Below, piece after piece: positions 1-11,921 of a DNA stretch of 64,000 nucleotides; positions within the stretch are counted from its first letter, which is position 1, and the number at the start of each line of letters is the position of its first letter. The translations under genes were made by a program, and so were the position numbers. Under the pieces are notes generated by a model that ran no database searches, was not told where the DNA came from, and saw only the letters and a list, made by a program, of their open reading frames with translations. The DNA comes from Primulina eburnea (Eukaryota; Streptophyta; Magnoliopsida; Lamiales; Gesneriaceae), in contig NW_027331399.1 of the NCBI RefSeq assembly GCF_022965805.1, positions 99,192 to 163,191 of the forward strand. Reading direction: 5' to 3'.

Positions 1-1368
1 TATCATGGCAGTGCCCTATTTGCTATTTTATATGTTAATATGATTATTTTCAAGGATTATGGATGTCTATATGTTAATATGTCAATTTTAAATGTTCATG
101 AATTTTTAAGACGTTAATATGTTTAATGTTTTATGATTTAACATGCTAAAACGTTTATTTTAAATGTTTATGACCTAAATGTTTATTTTAAACGTTTATT
201 AAATTAAAATGTTTATTTTAAAACTGTTCATATATGTTTATGATTTTTAATATGTTAAGTTATGATTTTTAAATGTCTATGATTTTTATGATTTAAATAT
301 GGGCATTTAAAAAATATGTTGCATGCTTGGTTTCAAAAATAAAAATGATATTATATGCATGTTTTTATTAAGTGATGATAACATGTTGAAGGATGTGAAG
401 GGATTGTGACTACTGAATATGTTGGAAATATCGTGAGGGTTATGGTCCCAGTGGGAGCCCGACGATCGTGTTTACGTTGATACGAATACGAATACGATGA
501 AATGATTGGAGATGTCGTGAGGGGAGAAGGCCCCAGAGGGAGCCCATTTATGGGAAAAGGCCCAGAGGGAGCCCCAACGATCGTATTTCGAATGACACGA
601 ATATGTTAATATGTAGTCCAAGGCCTAGTTGACCGGTGAGAGTGCTGCTGGTGTCCCCGCCGTCCAGTACTGTGGTTTTCTTTAGATGGATCTATCGCCC
701 AATACGTTTAAGAATACGAGTCACAATCACGAGAATTCAACAAACACGAACATGAACATGAATATGAATATGAATATGAATATGGACACAAATATGGATA
801 TGGATATGAATATGTTTATGGGATATGTGTATGTTTATATGAAAACGTTTTTATGAAAATGTTTTATGCATCATGAAAATGTTTACGAAAATATTTATGT
901 TTATGCATCTTCATGAAAATGATATTTTAAGTATAAATATTTTTCACTGTTATATGTTAACTGTATTATGTATTACTCGTTATCAAGGACATGACGTGTT
1001 GAGTCTTTAGACTCACTAGGTGTGATTGATGCAGGTGATATTGATTATGAATATGATAATAGAGGTCTTGATGGTTGATCTGACTGGACTGGAGGTGCAC
1101 ATAACCCGAGGACCGACGCTAGTTTTCCGCACTAGTCATGATTTATGATTTTAAATGATGTTAAAGATATTTTTTTACGACAATTTATTCATGAGTGGTT
1201 TTTGAGAGGTTATAGTATGGGCGATGCTTTTCAAATGTTAGTTGGTTGATTTATTTTAAAATGATATCAAAAATATTTTATGCTTGTGTATGCAATTCAG
1301 CTGATGCTATGTGAGGTTTAAAAAAAAAATCTAGTACTTTTTAAGAAAACGAATAAGCAGACGTTTCA
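1..1368 (+). repeat. Chromovirus LTR, 3' portion, cut by window start
   Basis: Non-coding, AT-rich. It shares the R-region signature found in other LTRs here: a 7-bp inverted repeat TGAGTCT-TT-AGACTCA at 1000-1015, then GCAGGTGA and an 'ACCCGAGGACC' block. It ends in GACGTTTCA at 1368, the same terminus as the LTR ending at 60829 and, inverted, the solo LTRs starting at 12112 and 30010. Its 5' end lies outside the window. Short imperfect repeats of 'aatatgaatatg' occur near 760-800. No coding potential seen. Confidence 0.8.
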
Positions 1369-1708
1369 GTATCTTTCAAAATAAGCATTTTAACATTCAT
1401 TATAACATTCAGGGGATTGCCAGTACGTCTAACATTTTTCAGTTGTAAAATAAACATTTTGCTCCTAAACCTTAACTTTCCCAATTTACCCTTAATCTTT
1501 ATTTTGGCCAATTAGTGCATAATTAACTATTTAAAAAACCCACTAAGCTAACCATATACCTAATTCCTCCACTAGAAGCCGCCCCCCTCCATCATTTGTA
1601 GCATTACCACGCCTGTTTTAGCAGCAAGAAAAGCAACCTTCAGCCCCTCCCCTTTTCTTGCAAGAAAACCCTTCCCCGCTCCTCCGTTGTTCATCCTACG
1701 TGCGTATC
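1369..1708. other. Mosaic of LTR-derived fragments beside the E1 insertion
   Basis: Bases 1380-1480 match the reverse-oriented LTR sequence near 13200-13290 (the 'acgtctaacattttt...tgtaaaa' stretch). About 1490-1708 instead resembles the forward U3 of the Del-0 LTR around 48480-48660 and continues after E1 at 8426. The boundary between the two parts cannot be placed by eye. Bases 1704-1708 (GTATC) are the left target-site copy of E1. No gene. Confidence 0.5.
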
Positions 1709-2942
1709 TGATAGGCTTATAATAGTTATTATTTTTAGTTTCATATTTCCCATTATTTCAACCTCCGATATGTTTAATTGACACATTTTTGTTCAATTTT
1801 ATTGTAGGAGAAACTTTTACGATCTTGGAGCAAATTTTGAGCTAAAAAGGTGATGTTTATCACACTTGAAGTTTCCAATGATAGAGTTTGAAAGAGAATG
1901 GCCAAACCAGAAGAGCTCCTGAAACAAGGCGTGGCCACGCCTTATGATGATGCTTCAGCTGCCAAAGAAATTACAAAGAGGGAAAATATAGATAAAATAT
2001 TATCTATTATATTATATTTTAATAATTAGGTTAATTAGAGTTAGTGGGCTTTTAGCAAAAAAATTAGACCCAAACTAATCTACTACTCAAGGAGAAATAG
2101 CCGCCGCATAGGAGATTCACCAATCAATTTTGGTAAAACTCTCTCCAATTTCATTCCATCACACTTGGAGTGAAGTGAAGAGAATTTTCATGTCACGTCA
2201 GCCCAAATATTCGTTGATTTATGAATTAATTATATGAATGTTATACGTCAATTAATCTGACAATTTATTTTGATGTATGATTTTCTAATGCTAACCATGA
2301 ATTCAGTGATCCGTAATTGTCATGAACGATTGGTACGTGAGTAGCAATAGGTTAGATGTGTTGTTCTATCATAACATGTGTAATTTAAATAAATCGACGG
2401 AACCAGATCTTTCAATTGCAGCTATCTCGGTTGTTAGATTTAGGATTAACTGTTTTCTCAAAACGAAAATGATATTTTTAATTAATATGGAACGCTATCG
2501 TGCCCAGTTAATTATTGATAAGTTTTGACTGGATGCTGGGTTTGGTCAATTAAATTAGGAAAACGCAAGGATTTTAGCTGATATCCCTATAATTCTAAGG
2601 TTAATTGTTTGGAATAACATGAATAAATGATTGGTTAACCGATGAACAGTGAGATAATTAAATAGTGGACTCCTCTTGAATCAGTATTTTTCTCGTATTA
2701 AATTCTTCAATTTATTATTGTTGATTAATTTTCAATTATAGATTCAACATTCTTTCTTGCTTGGTAATTTTAGTTTAGATTATTTTATTTAGTAATTATC
2801 AAAACAAATCCCCCCTTTTTTTATTTTTATTATCAAAAGAAATAAATCTACTGTTCCCTGTGGATTCGACCCTACTCACCATTACACTCGTTTTTTAATT
2901 CAAAGGGTAGGAATTAATTTGGTGGTCAACGACAGCACACCA
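1709..2942 (+). repeat. E1 5' LTR
   Basis: Starts TGATAGGC at 1709 and ends CACACCA at 2942, 1234 bp. The distal 740 bp (2201-2942) match the 3' LTR (7679-8420) with few differences. After the first ~60 bp the proximal part does not match: this LTR has ~430 bp of private sequence (about 1770-2200), including one GGCGTGGCCACGCC palindrome near 1928, where the 3' LTR has ~140 bp of different sequence. Confidence 0.85.
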
Positions 2943-2947
2943 AATTT

Positions 2948-2965
2948 TGGCGCCGTTGCCGGGGA
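2948..2965 (+). promoter_or_regulatory. E1 primer binding site
   Basis: TGGCGCCGTTGCCGGGGA begins five bases after the 5' LTR. This sequence is typical of Athila/Tat-lineage elements, where it is usually assigned to tRNA-Asp. It marks where minus-strand synthesis would start and excludes the upstream TTG as the gag start. Confidence 0.75.
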
Positions 2966-3006
2966 ACAGTGTAAGGTTAATTTCTTTTGATTATTTTCTA
3001 TTTTTT

Positions 3007-5535
3007 ATGCCTCGTTCTTCTCGTACAGGTGAACTCGAATACAATCCAGAAATCGAGAAGACATCTAAGAGATTGAGAAAAGAAGCAAAATTAAGACGTG
3101 AAAAGCAACCATCATCATCATCTCCTTATTTGGACGTATCATTGGACTCAGACGATACAGAAAAAGAATCTGACATTGATCTTGAGATTGAAAGAAGTGA
3201 AAGTGACCAAGAAGAAATGGCAGGACAAGCTCAAAGAACACTCAGGGAGTTAGCTAACCCTAATGTTATTCAACAACCATTATGCATTCAATTCCCTTCT
3301 ACTGATGCTACTTTTGAATTAAAATCTGGCTTGATTCATTTATTGCCTACTTTTCGTGGTCTTGCAGGTGAAGATCCCCATAAACATATGAAAGAGTTTC
3401 ATATTGTTTGCACATCCATGAAACCGCAAGGGATCACAGAGGAACAAATTTCACTGCGAGCTTTTCCATTCTCTCTAGCCGACAAGGCTAAGGATTGGCT
3501 CTACTATTTACCTTCTGGATCCATAACAACCTGGGACAATATGAAACAACAATTTTTGGAGAAGTTCTTCCCAGCTTCGCGAGCAGCCAACATCAGGAAG
3601 GACATTTGTGGGATTAGACAGTTACAAGGAGAGTCATTATATGAATATTGGGAGAGATTTAAGCAGTTATGTGCCAGTTGCCCTCAACATTAGATTCCAG
3701 AACAGCTCCTAGTCCAATATTTCTACGAGGGTCTCTCACTTTTTGATAGGAACATGATTGATGCTGCAAGTGGAGGTGCATTGGTAAACAAAACGCCTCA
3801 AGAGGCACGAGCTCTAATCTCCAACATGGCCGCCAATGCACAACAGTTTGTAACTAGACAAGTTAACCCTCCACGACAAGTCAATGAGGTAAGTGTTACT
3901 CCTATCAATCAAAAGTTAGATTCTTTGACATCTCTTTTGGAAAAGTTGGTTGTAGGGCAGGTACAACAGGCCAAAGCTTGTGGCACATGTGCGATGGTTG
4001 GACATTCGACGGACACGTGCCCTACATTACAGGAAGATCCAACGCAGCAGGTTAATGCAATCGGTGGATTTCCTGGACAGCCTCAACACCGGTATGATCC
4101 GTATTCTAATAGCTACAATCCAGGATGGAAAGATCACCCAAATTTCAGCTACAGGAATCAAGGAGGTCAACAAGGATATCCACAACAAATTTTTCACAAA
4201 TATCCATCACCTGCGCAAGCCTCTAACTCAGGTATGTCCCTAGATGAAATTGTGAAGGCCTTAGCAGAGAACACTCAAAAATTTCAACAGGAAACGAGGG
4301 CTAGCATTCAGAATTTGAGCACTCAAGTGGAACAGTTGGCGACTTCAATTCACAAGTTGGAAGCAAAAAATTTAGGTAATATACCTTCTCAGACAGTGGT
4401 GATTCCAAGAGAGAATGTGAGTGCAATTACTTTGAGAAATTGTAAAGAATTGGATGCTCAAGAAATTGGGGTACAAGCATCAATCAAGCAAAAGGAAGAG
4501 AATGAGATAAAGGTTGAGGATAAAATAATCAATCAAGATGATGCTCCGAAAGGTAAGTTTTCTCCTCTATTTGAGTATAAACCTATTCCCCCATTCCCTC
4601 TTGCATTGAACAGGAAATGTGAAAGTATTAAGGAGTTGAATGACACTCTTTGTAGAGGCGAGGTAAATATTCCTTCATTAGATGTTATTAAACCAGTACC
4701 TCATTGTGCTAAAATTTTAAAGGAATTTTGTACTACAAAAAAGAGACATAAGTTGAAGGGGTGTAAAAAGGAAAAGATAGGAGAACATGTTTCTGCTGTT
4801 ATTCAAAAAACTATTCCTATCAAATGCAATGATTCAGGTATGTTTTATATCCCTTGTACTATTGGCGATATTAGAATTGAAAAGGCTATGTTGGATTTAG
4901 GTGCTTCTATCAATGTCATGCCTTATTCTGTTTATAATTATTTAGAACTTGGACCTCTGACTGAAACCGGCATTGTGATTCAATTGGCTGATAGGTCCAC
5001 TGTTTATCCTAGAGGTGTAATTGAAGATGTTCTTGTGAAAGTTGAAAATTTGGTTTTTCCTGCTGACTTTTATGTGCTTGACATGGAAAATGATGATTTA
5101 AACAGTCAAATTTTGCTAGGAAGACCATTTTTGAAAACTTCAAAATCTGTCATAAATGTTAATAGTGGTACCATTACTATGGAATTTGATGGTGAGATTG
5201 CAAAGTTTAATATTTATGATACCATGAAATATCCTTTTAATGAAAGCACTATTAATACTCTTTATATCGCTAATCACTTGTCACAAGAAAATTCAAAATT
5301 TGTGGATAAGAATGATTTAGAGGAGATTATTGAAAGACATGTTGAGAATTCTAATACTATATTTTCTCTCTCTCCTTCACAGATATCTAAAATTGCGCAA
5401 AAAACTTCCTCCAGATCGACCCAAGCATGTACTCATAAAAAAGGGAGGAAATATCCAAGGGATAGAGATTTCCAAGAAATTCAAAGAAAACAAGCATTTG
5501 CTGAAATTTGCTATGAAAATATTCAAGCGGAATAA
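3007..5535 (+). pseudogene. E1 gag-protease polyprotein, one in-frame stop
   Basis: One frame from ATG 3007 to TAA 5533-5535 (842 codons) is broken only by TAG at 3691-3693 (codon 229), where relatives have a glutamine-type residue after CP(H/Q)H; a CAG-to-TAG change would explain it. Residues ~90-250 form an Athila-type retrotransposon gag domain (PTFRGLAGEDPHKH, FLEKFFPASRAANIRKDI). A zinc knuckle CX2CX4HX4C spans residues 325-338. The aspartic protease motif DLGAS has its Asp at residue 630 (4894-4896), with ILLGRPFL further on. Gag would form the particle and protease would process it. The last ~45 codons, and an overlapping frame to 5569 ending in EPP, loosely resemble the end of an integrase, which fits a deletion from protease to the pol tail. 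Confidence 0.85.
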
Positions 5536-5668
5536 CGTGGACAAATTGACCATTTATGAACCACCATGAGCAACAAGAAAGAATGAATGTCGAGCATAAC
5601 GACTTAAAAAAATTGCGCTTTTGGGAGGCAGCCCAAATTTTAGTTCTTGATATTTTTTTATTTTGTTC
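5536..5668 (+). other. E1 post-coding segment
   Basis: Short stretch after the protease frame. It contains 'cgcttttgggaggcagccca', which resembles the block that often follows pol in Athila-type elements. This supports loss of RT-integrase sequence upstream. No ORF of its own is supported. Confidence 0.45.
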
Positions 5669-5991
5669 CAGTAGAGGTCTTGGCACAAGGCGTGGGCACG
5701 CCTTGTTGAAACACATCTACTGTAATTTTTTTTTTAAAAAAAAAAAATTACAGCAGAGGTCTTCGCATAAGGCGTGGCCACGCCTTGTTGAAACACCTCT
5801 ACTGTTAAAAAAAAAATTAAAAAAATTTTAAATTTTTTTTTTTACAGCAGAGGTCTTCGCACAAGGCGTGGCCACGCCTTGTTGAAACATCTCTCCTGAT
5901 TTATAAAAAAAAAATAAATAAAAATTTCTTTTTTTACAGCAAAGGTCTTCGAACAAGGCGTGGCCACGCCTTGTTGAAACACCTCTACTGT
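5669..5991 (+). repeat. Four-unit array of nested palindromes in the E1 3' region
   Basis: Four ~55-bp units at 5669-5723, 5751-5805, 5845-5899 and 5937-5991 (spacing 82, 94, 92 bp). Each reads outward arm AGAGGT, then a ~22-bp palindrome centred on GGCGTGGCCACGCC, then GTTGAAAC and a return arm ACCTCT or similar. Unit 1 has one change (GTGGGCAC). Spacers are A/T runs that can themselves pair. A fifth core copy lies in the E1 5' LTR near 1928. As RNA each unit would fold into a two-tier hairpin. Confidence 0.85.
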
Positions 5992-7480
5992 TTAAAAAAA
6001 AAATTAACCTATTTTTTTTCTTTCTCTCTCTCAGAGCAGCGTCCACTACAACAATAGGACACCTTGCTCTATGATGCTCAACAATTTTCAGGGGAGTTCT
6101 CTAACTTCCTTTGCTTGCTTTTACTGTCTATGTTGTGCATCTAATTTTTTGTCATTGAGGACATTGCCACATTTAGGTGTGGGAGGGTATATTGCCTTAT
6201 TTCTCGTTTTAATTTCTTTTTTTTCTCATTTTTTGCATAAAAGTAAAAAAAAAAATAGTGACGTTGTTAGTTCCTCCGATGCGAATAAATTTAAAAAAAA
6301 TGATGTTTTATTTGCGTGCAAATTGTTTTTGCATTCTCATTTTTGCATTATGAATAAATTGCTCTTGATGATAGTTAGAGAGGACAAGTGTGTGGGATTT
6401 AACACAATTGCTATATTTTTTCTTTGGTGATCTTTGAGCCTATGAGCAATCATGATATCATGCTCCAATTTCTTCTTGATCGTGTGTTGTCATTGCATTG
6501 TTAATTTTTCTAGAACTTGCATTGATATACATGTCTTTGTCAACACTTTATAGTGGATTAGGTGCATAGACAAAATGATAAGGGCATTAGGTTTAAACCA
6601 TTTTCTTTCGCATCATCTAAGCCGTTCTTTGAGCCTACACTGATTCATAGACCCCTAGTGAACCAAGTTTGAGCCTCAGCCTTTTTCTTTGAATAAAAAA
6701 TAACCACATTACAAGCCGTGATAAATCTTTTTTGTTGGTTATCCCCCTTTTTTGAACCTTGAATTGGAGAATCATGTAAAATTTTCGCATTTAGCATCGC
6801 TTTGAGCCAAGAAAGTGCAAATTGTTGAGATCGAATGATTAATGCTCGAAATCGTTGTCTCGGAAAAAAAAAACTCCTTATGAAAAAAAAAAGAAAAAAG
6901 AAAAAAATATTTATAATGAAAAAAAAAGGAGTGAGAAGGAAAATAAGAACAACGAAGAAAAAAAAATTTTGCTCTTGATGTTATTACGAGGTTGAAGATG
7001 TTATTATTTGGATGCAATTGTTTTTGTGAAAAGTGCATACGATTTCTCCAATTCCATAGCTCATTGTTTCCTTTTATCCTACCTTACCCCTAGCCACATT
7101 ACAACCCATTTATAGCCCTTTTTGTTTGTGTATTTTAATTCATTAATTTAGTGGAAGGATGTGATATATTTGCAAGCCTATGGTAAAACTTTTCAATGCA
7201 TTTGACGTGAGAGTTTGTTGATGTATATCCTAGACACTAATGAGCGGAATGAGCGAACCTTGTGAAGAGTTGTTAAATCCCATGCATTTTAATTTCTACA
7301 CATTCTGATTGCAGTGATTGTTCATGATGTTATTTTGTGAGATGCTCTGAAATTAAAATGTCTTCCTGCATGAAAAATGTTTTGGATAAGTAGAGGAAGC
7401 AGAAGGAGGACGAAAAATTGAGATAATGAGTTGATCTATTTTATGCTTGAGGACAAGCATCGTTTAGGTGTGGGAGATTT
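5992..7480 (+). other. E1 3' untranslated region with two PPT-like tracts
   Basis: AT-rich, no supportable gene. A purine-rich tract TTAGGTGTGGGAGGG at 6173-6187 follows 'gaggacattgcc'. A second, TTAGGTGTGGGAGATTT at 7464-7480, follows 'gaggacaagcat' and abuts the 3' LTR, so it is the functional polypurine tract position. Between them lie A-rich runs (6870-6970). Confidence 0.7.
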
Positions 7481-8420
7481 TGATAGTCTTATAATAGTTA
7501 TTATTTTTAGTTTCATATTACTCATTATTGCATTTTCTTTATGTTTTATTATTTATTTTTTATGGATATTTTATATCAAACAATGTTAGGCTAATTTTCT
7601 TAGTCTGATTCAAGGGATAGTCTACTGTTTAATTTTATCACTGTGAGGTTTTTGCACTTTAATTTAATATTCTTGTTTGCCCAAATATTCGTTGATTTAT
7701 GAATTAATTATATGAGTGTTATACGTCAATTAATCTGACAATTTATTTTGATGTATGATTTTCTAATGCTAACCATGAATTCAGTGATCCGTAATTGTCA
7801 TGAACGATTGGTACGTGAGTAGCAATAGGTTAGATGTGTTGTGCTATCATAACATGTGTAATTTAAATAAATCGACGGAACCAGATCTTTCAATTGCAGC
7901 TATCTCGGTTCTTAGATTTAGGATTAACTGTTTTCTCAAAACGAAAATGTTATTTTTAATTAATATGGAACACTATCGTGCCCAGTTAATTATTGATAAT
8001 TTTTGACTGGATGCTGGGTTTGGTCAATTAAATTAGGAAAACGCAAGGATTTTAGCGGCTATCCCTATAATTCTAAGGTTAATTGTTTGGAATAACATGA
8101 ATAAATGATTGGTTAACCGGTGAACAGTGAGATAATTAAATAGTGGACTCCCCTTGAATCAGTATTTTTCTCGTATTAAATTCTTCAATTTATTATTGTT
8201 GATTAATTTTCAATTATAGATTCAACATTCTTTCTTGCTTGGTAATTTTAGTTTAGATTATTTTATTTAGTAATTATCAAAACAAATCCCCCTTTTTTTT
8301 ATTTTTATTATCAAAAGAAATAAATCTATTGTTCCATGTGGATTCGAACTTACTCACCATTACACTCGTTTTTTAATTCAAAGGGTAGGAATTAATTTGG
8401 TGGTCAACGACAGCATACCA
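7481..8420 (+). repeat. E1 3' LTR
   Basis: Starts TGATAGTC at 7481, ends CATACCA at 8420, 940 bp, followed by the target-site copy GTATC. The distal 740 bp match the 5' LTR closely. Bases ~7540-7678 have no counterpart in the 5' LTR. Confidence 0.85.
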
Positions 8421-8425
8421 GTATC

Positions 8426-10365
8426 TTCAAGTTTTCTAGCGTAAAAACATCAAGACACGCTTTTATTTTCATTTTCTCCTCATACACGCCATAACTATGC
8501 TGAAATTTATGTATTTGTATGAACATTTTATGATCTACATCATGCATACGTTTTTGAATCAGTTTCACATGAAAACCTTGTATTGTTTTGAGTCCATCCC
8601 ACGTTTTCTTGTACGGTTGCAAGGGGCTGCTTTTTTTGGGCATTATAAAGGCTGCTCAAGGCATTAGGATCGTGTCTTAAGGCTGGTGTCGAGTTATGGT
8701 GTAGATGAGTGTGGGACCGTGTGATTTATGGTTGAGGTATGATCGGTTTGGTGTAGCTCGTGTGTTTGAGTGAAGCTGGCGATGTGATGAGATATCCCAG
8801 GCTGCGGACCAGACCCTGGTGGGTCTCAGTCGTGGCCTAGAGTGGTCCCACGTTGCTGGGCTTGGCTTGAGATTCTGGTGGAGTCGTGAATTCGAGGAGT
8901 GCCGCGGGTGAGGGTTTGAGATGAGTCTCGGCTGTTGGTATTATGCCGCTATTATGAGGTTGTGAGTTAGGGTTAAGTAGGTACATTAGGGTCCTAAAGT
9001 GGGCTAGGGGGGGCTGGTGCTTGGCTGGTCCCGTCGGTTGTAGGCTAGGATCGAAAATATGGAAAGTGGGCGTCTAGGGTTTGGAGGGGTGATCATGCAA
9101 ATTTTTCCAGCAGCTTTTGGTCATGTTTATAGAGTCATAGTGGGCTGGAATGTGAGGTTTAAGGGCTGTTAGAGTGTGATTTAGGTATGGTAAAAGTTTA
9201 GGAAAAATTGGGATAAGTTTCGGGTCAATTCAAGTAAAAATCGGGACCCCAGTCCAAGTTTTAAAATGAATCGTTAAAGTTTTGAAACAAGCTCGAGTTT
9301 AAATCTAAGGAATGCATATAAATATTTTTTGGGATGTTTTAAGAAGTTTGGTAAGCTTCGAGTCGAAATTTAGAGGTTTAGGGGTAAAACGGTAATTTTG
9401 TGTTTTCAAGGGCAAAATAGTCATTTTTCACCCGAGGTGAGTTTTTAGTCCTGGTAGCGCCATGAGCACCAATTTATCATGTTTATAAATGTTTATGCAT
9501 CATTTATATGATTTTTACGTAGCTATGAAAATTACGGTGCATGCTTGGTTTTAAGGAAAATTTATGTATATACATGATTTTATTAAGTGATGAATAAGTT
9601 GAAACGTTTTGAAGGATGAAATTTGGTTGTGACTAACACGATTATATGATATATTATGAGCTGAGGCCAAGGCTCAATGGACGGGTAATGATGTCGTTGA
9701 TGTTCCCGCCGCCGGGTACCGCGGTTATATTAGATGGATCAATCGAATAGAGTTGATACGAAAGTCACAACTAATAAATTGAATTAAATTAAAGGAAATA
9801 TGTATATGTATATGATGATATGATGATACATGTTTTGACACGTTATGATTTTTACATGTTTACGTTTATGCTTTTAAGTGCATGAAATGTATGTTGATTA
9901 CATTATTTTTCACTATTGTGTGCTATGTATGTATTTGTTATCACGGTACAGGTGTGTTGAGTCTTTAGACTCACTAAACGTGTGTTATGCAGGTGAGCAT
10001 TTGGATAAGGAGACTGGAGGTGCCGAAATCTAAGTAGGCAGGGCTGGATGTGCGCACACGATCCAAGGACAACACTTTTCCGCACATCACGATTTTATGA
10101 GCTTTGAGTATACATGATCAATTTTACACAATATTATGTTATGATGTGGATTTTCAATATTTTACTCGTTTTAATTTCGTTCATGTATTGTTAAGAGCCG
10201 AGTTGGAAATTTTAAACTACAATATTTCTTTTGTCGATTGTTTACGATTATTTTTAAATGATATATTTTCAGTAGGGTTACATGCATTCAAAATATTTAA
10301 ATATTTATTTTTGAATAATGAGCTTGTAAAAAAAATAAAAAAATTTAGCAGCATTTTAAATTAGT
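8426..10365 (+). repeat. Chromovirus LTR (continuation of 1490-1708), forward
   Basis: Collinear with the Del-0 LTR: 8426-8650 matches the style of 48655-48860, 9180-9470 matches 56990-57330 ('gggacccc', 'tttaaaatgaatcg'), and 9660-10090 matches 57540-57815 plus 60433-60540. The TGAGTCT-TT-AGACTCA hairpin is at 9958-9973, followed by GCAGGTGAG. The terminal GACGTTTCA is missing; the sequence switches to an inverted LTR at about 10365. Confidence 0.75.
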
Positions 10366-11921
10366 AGAAATTACAATAACACCTTACATTACACCCATAA
10401 ATATTTCTTAGATGTGAAATTAAGCACCTCGGCTAAATTCGTAATTCATTTTAAAACTTGAACCGAAGTCCTAGTTTTAACCCGAATTAACTCGAAACTT
10501 AACCAAACTTTAACCATAGCTTATCAATACCTAACCACATTTCATCCCAAATCAAGCCATTTGAGGCCTATAGAAAAGCCTAGACACCTGCTACAAATTC
10601 TTGCCCTTGTTCGAAATCCCTAACCCCTAACCAACTTCAAGTCTTTCGAGCCTAGTCCTTAACCAAAATGTCTAGACCCTATGCAACCATCCTAGGACCT
10701 TGCCTGGACCCTTAGGACTCTACTGGACCAGCCCTAGATAGCCATGCCTGCACAGCCACCAACCCGTGCACCTACATGATTTGCGTGACCAAGCCCAACA
10801 GTTCCAACCCTTTTCCTTGCACCAGCTACCCCTTACTCCATCTAAGACCATGACTCAACCCTCTTAGGACCCTGGACGTGACCTAAATGCAGCACGCAGC
10901 CTGCACCTTCCAAGAACCAAAATCAAAAACCTATTTCCCCTTGGAACCCAATTTTTGTTCAACCCACGTCCCTTCTTTTCCAGCCTTGAACCGTGCCCCT
11001 TTAGACCCTTAAACTTGCTATAAAACACCCCTTCTAGTAGCCCTACCTTGACAACCCCTTTGTGCATCAATAACATGAATTTAAAAGCATGAAAAATCAA
11101 GTTTTATCATGTTTATGGCACAAAAATTAAAATAAATAGAGGGTAACATATTTTCATGTAAACATGTGTATTCACACATAATATGGTATCAACGATGAGA
11201 AAAGAAAGATTAAGGCATACCTTTGCATGATTCACGCATGAAAATCAATTTTAGACGTGAAGAATGTTGGGGAGAGACGGGGGAGAACTTGCTGCATTTT
11301 TCCTCTTCAAAAGTGACGTGAAATGCCTTGAAAGTAAGGGTGTGCTGGAGTGTGAGGTGAGGAGAGAAAAAACCCTAGGATTCTAGGTTGAGGCGTGGAT
11401 GGTGTGTGTTGATTTAGGCTTAAAAACCTTGTTTTGATATAAAATATTATGGTGGAAAGATAGACCCAATAACCTTAGTATGATAGGACCATTAGACCCA
11501 TTATAATGTAGTTAAAATATTTCGTTTAGTAAAGTTTTCGAAAATATTAGCCGAGTTCTCAAAAAGTCATTATTTTCATCCAGAATCGATTAAATGTTTA
11601 AAATATGACTCGACATGTAAAAAAAGCTCAAAAGATACCATTTTCAAAAATTACATATAAAATATAACATATATTAAATAATTAAAATTAATAATTTAAT
11701 AAAATTATTTTTCCTTTACGGTCCCCGGTCTCCATTCCTCGATCGTGTCTTAAATACCCCTTAAAAATACAGTTTTATGCATTCTAATAGAAAACTATAA
11801 TTTAAACATATAAACATGTCAACCACATTTAATTAATGCAATTAAAATAATTTAATTATGTATTTTTCGTTTTTCTTAGACTTGCATGCAGGGGTTATGT
11901 TATCGCATTTTAGACCTTACA
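10366..11921 (-). repeat. Rev 3' LTR, 5' part only, reverse strand
   Basis: On the reverse strand the LTR begins TGTAAGG at 11921, directly after a purine tract. Its body matches 13330-14582 ('acacccataaatatttcttag' at both 10388 and 13370). No R-region hairpin is present, so the LTR is truncated at about 10365 where it meets a forward LTR head to head. Confidence 0.75.

Larger units (their letters stand above)
1709..8420 (+). mobile_element. E1: Athila-lineage Ty3/gypsy element with gag and protease only
   Basis: Complete insertion of 6.7 kb with 5-bp target-site duplications GTATC at 1704-1708 and 8421-8425, LTRs starting TGATAG and ending ACCA, a PBS at 2948 and a purine-rich tract before the 3' LTR. 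The internal region codes for gag and aspartic protease and then stops. There is no RT, RNase H or integrase core. The 3' part just after the coding end resembles the tail that follows pol in Athila relatives, so the simplest reading is an internal deletion derivative of an autonomous Athila element. It may belong to the class called TR-GAG. It sits inside an older chromovirus LTR. Confidence 0.85.

Noticed and set aside
2322..2528. 68-residue reading frame present in both E1 LTRs (also 7800-8006)
   Set aside because: The two frames are alike only because LTRs are copies of each other; no known domain, no start context, and it lies in LTR sequence.
2947..3006. Upstream TTG extension of the E1 gag
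   Set aside because: It begins inside the primer binding site; the ATG at 3007 gives the expected gag start.
10864..11100. 78-residue reverse frame
   Set aside because: Within the Rev LTR body; no similarity or supporting signals.
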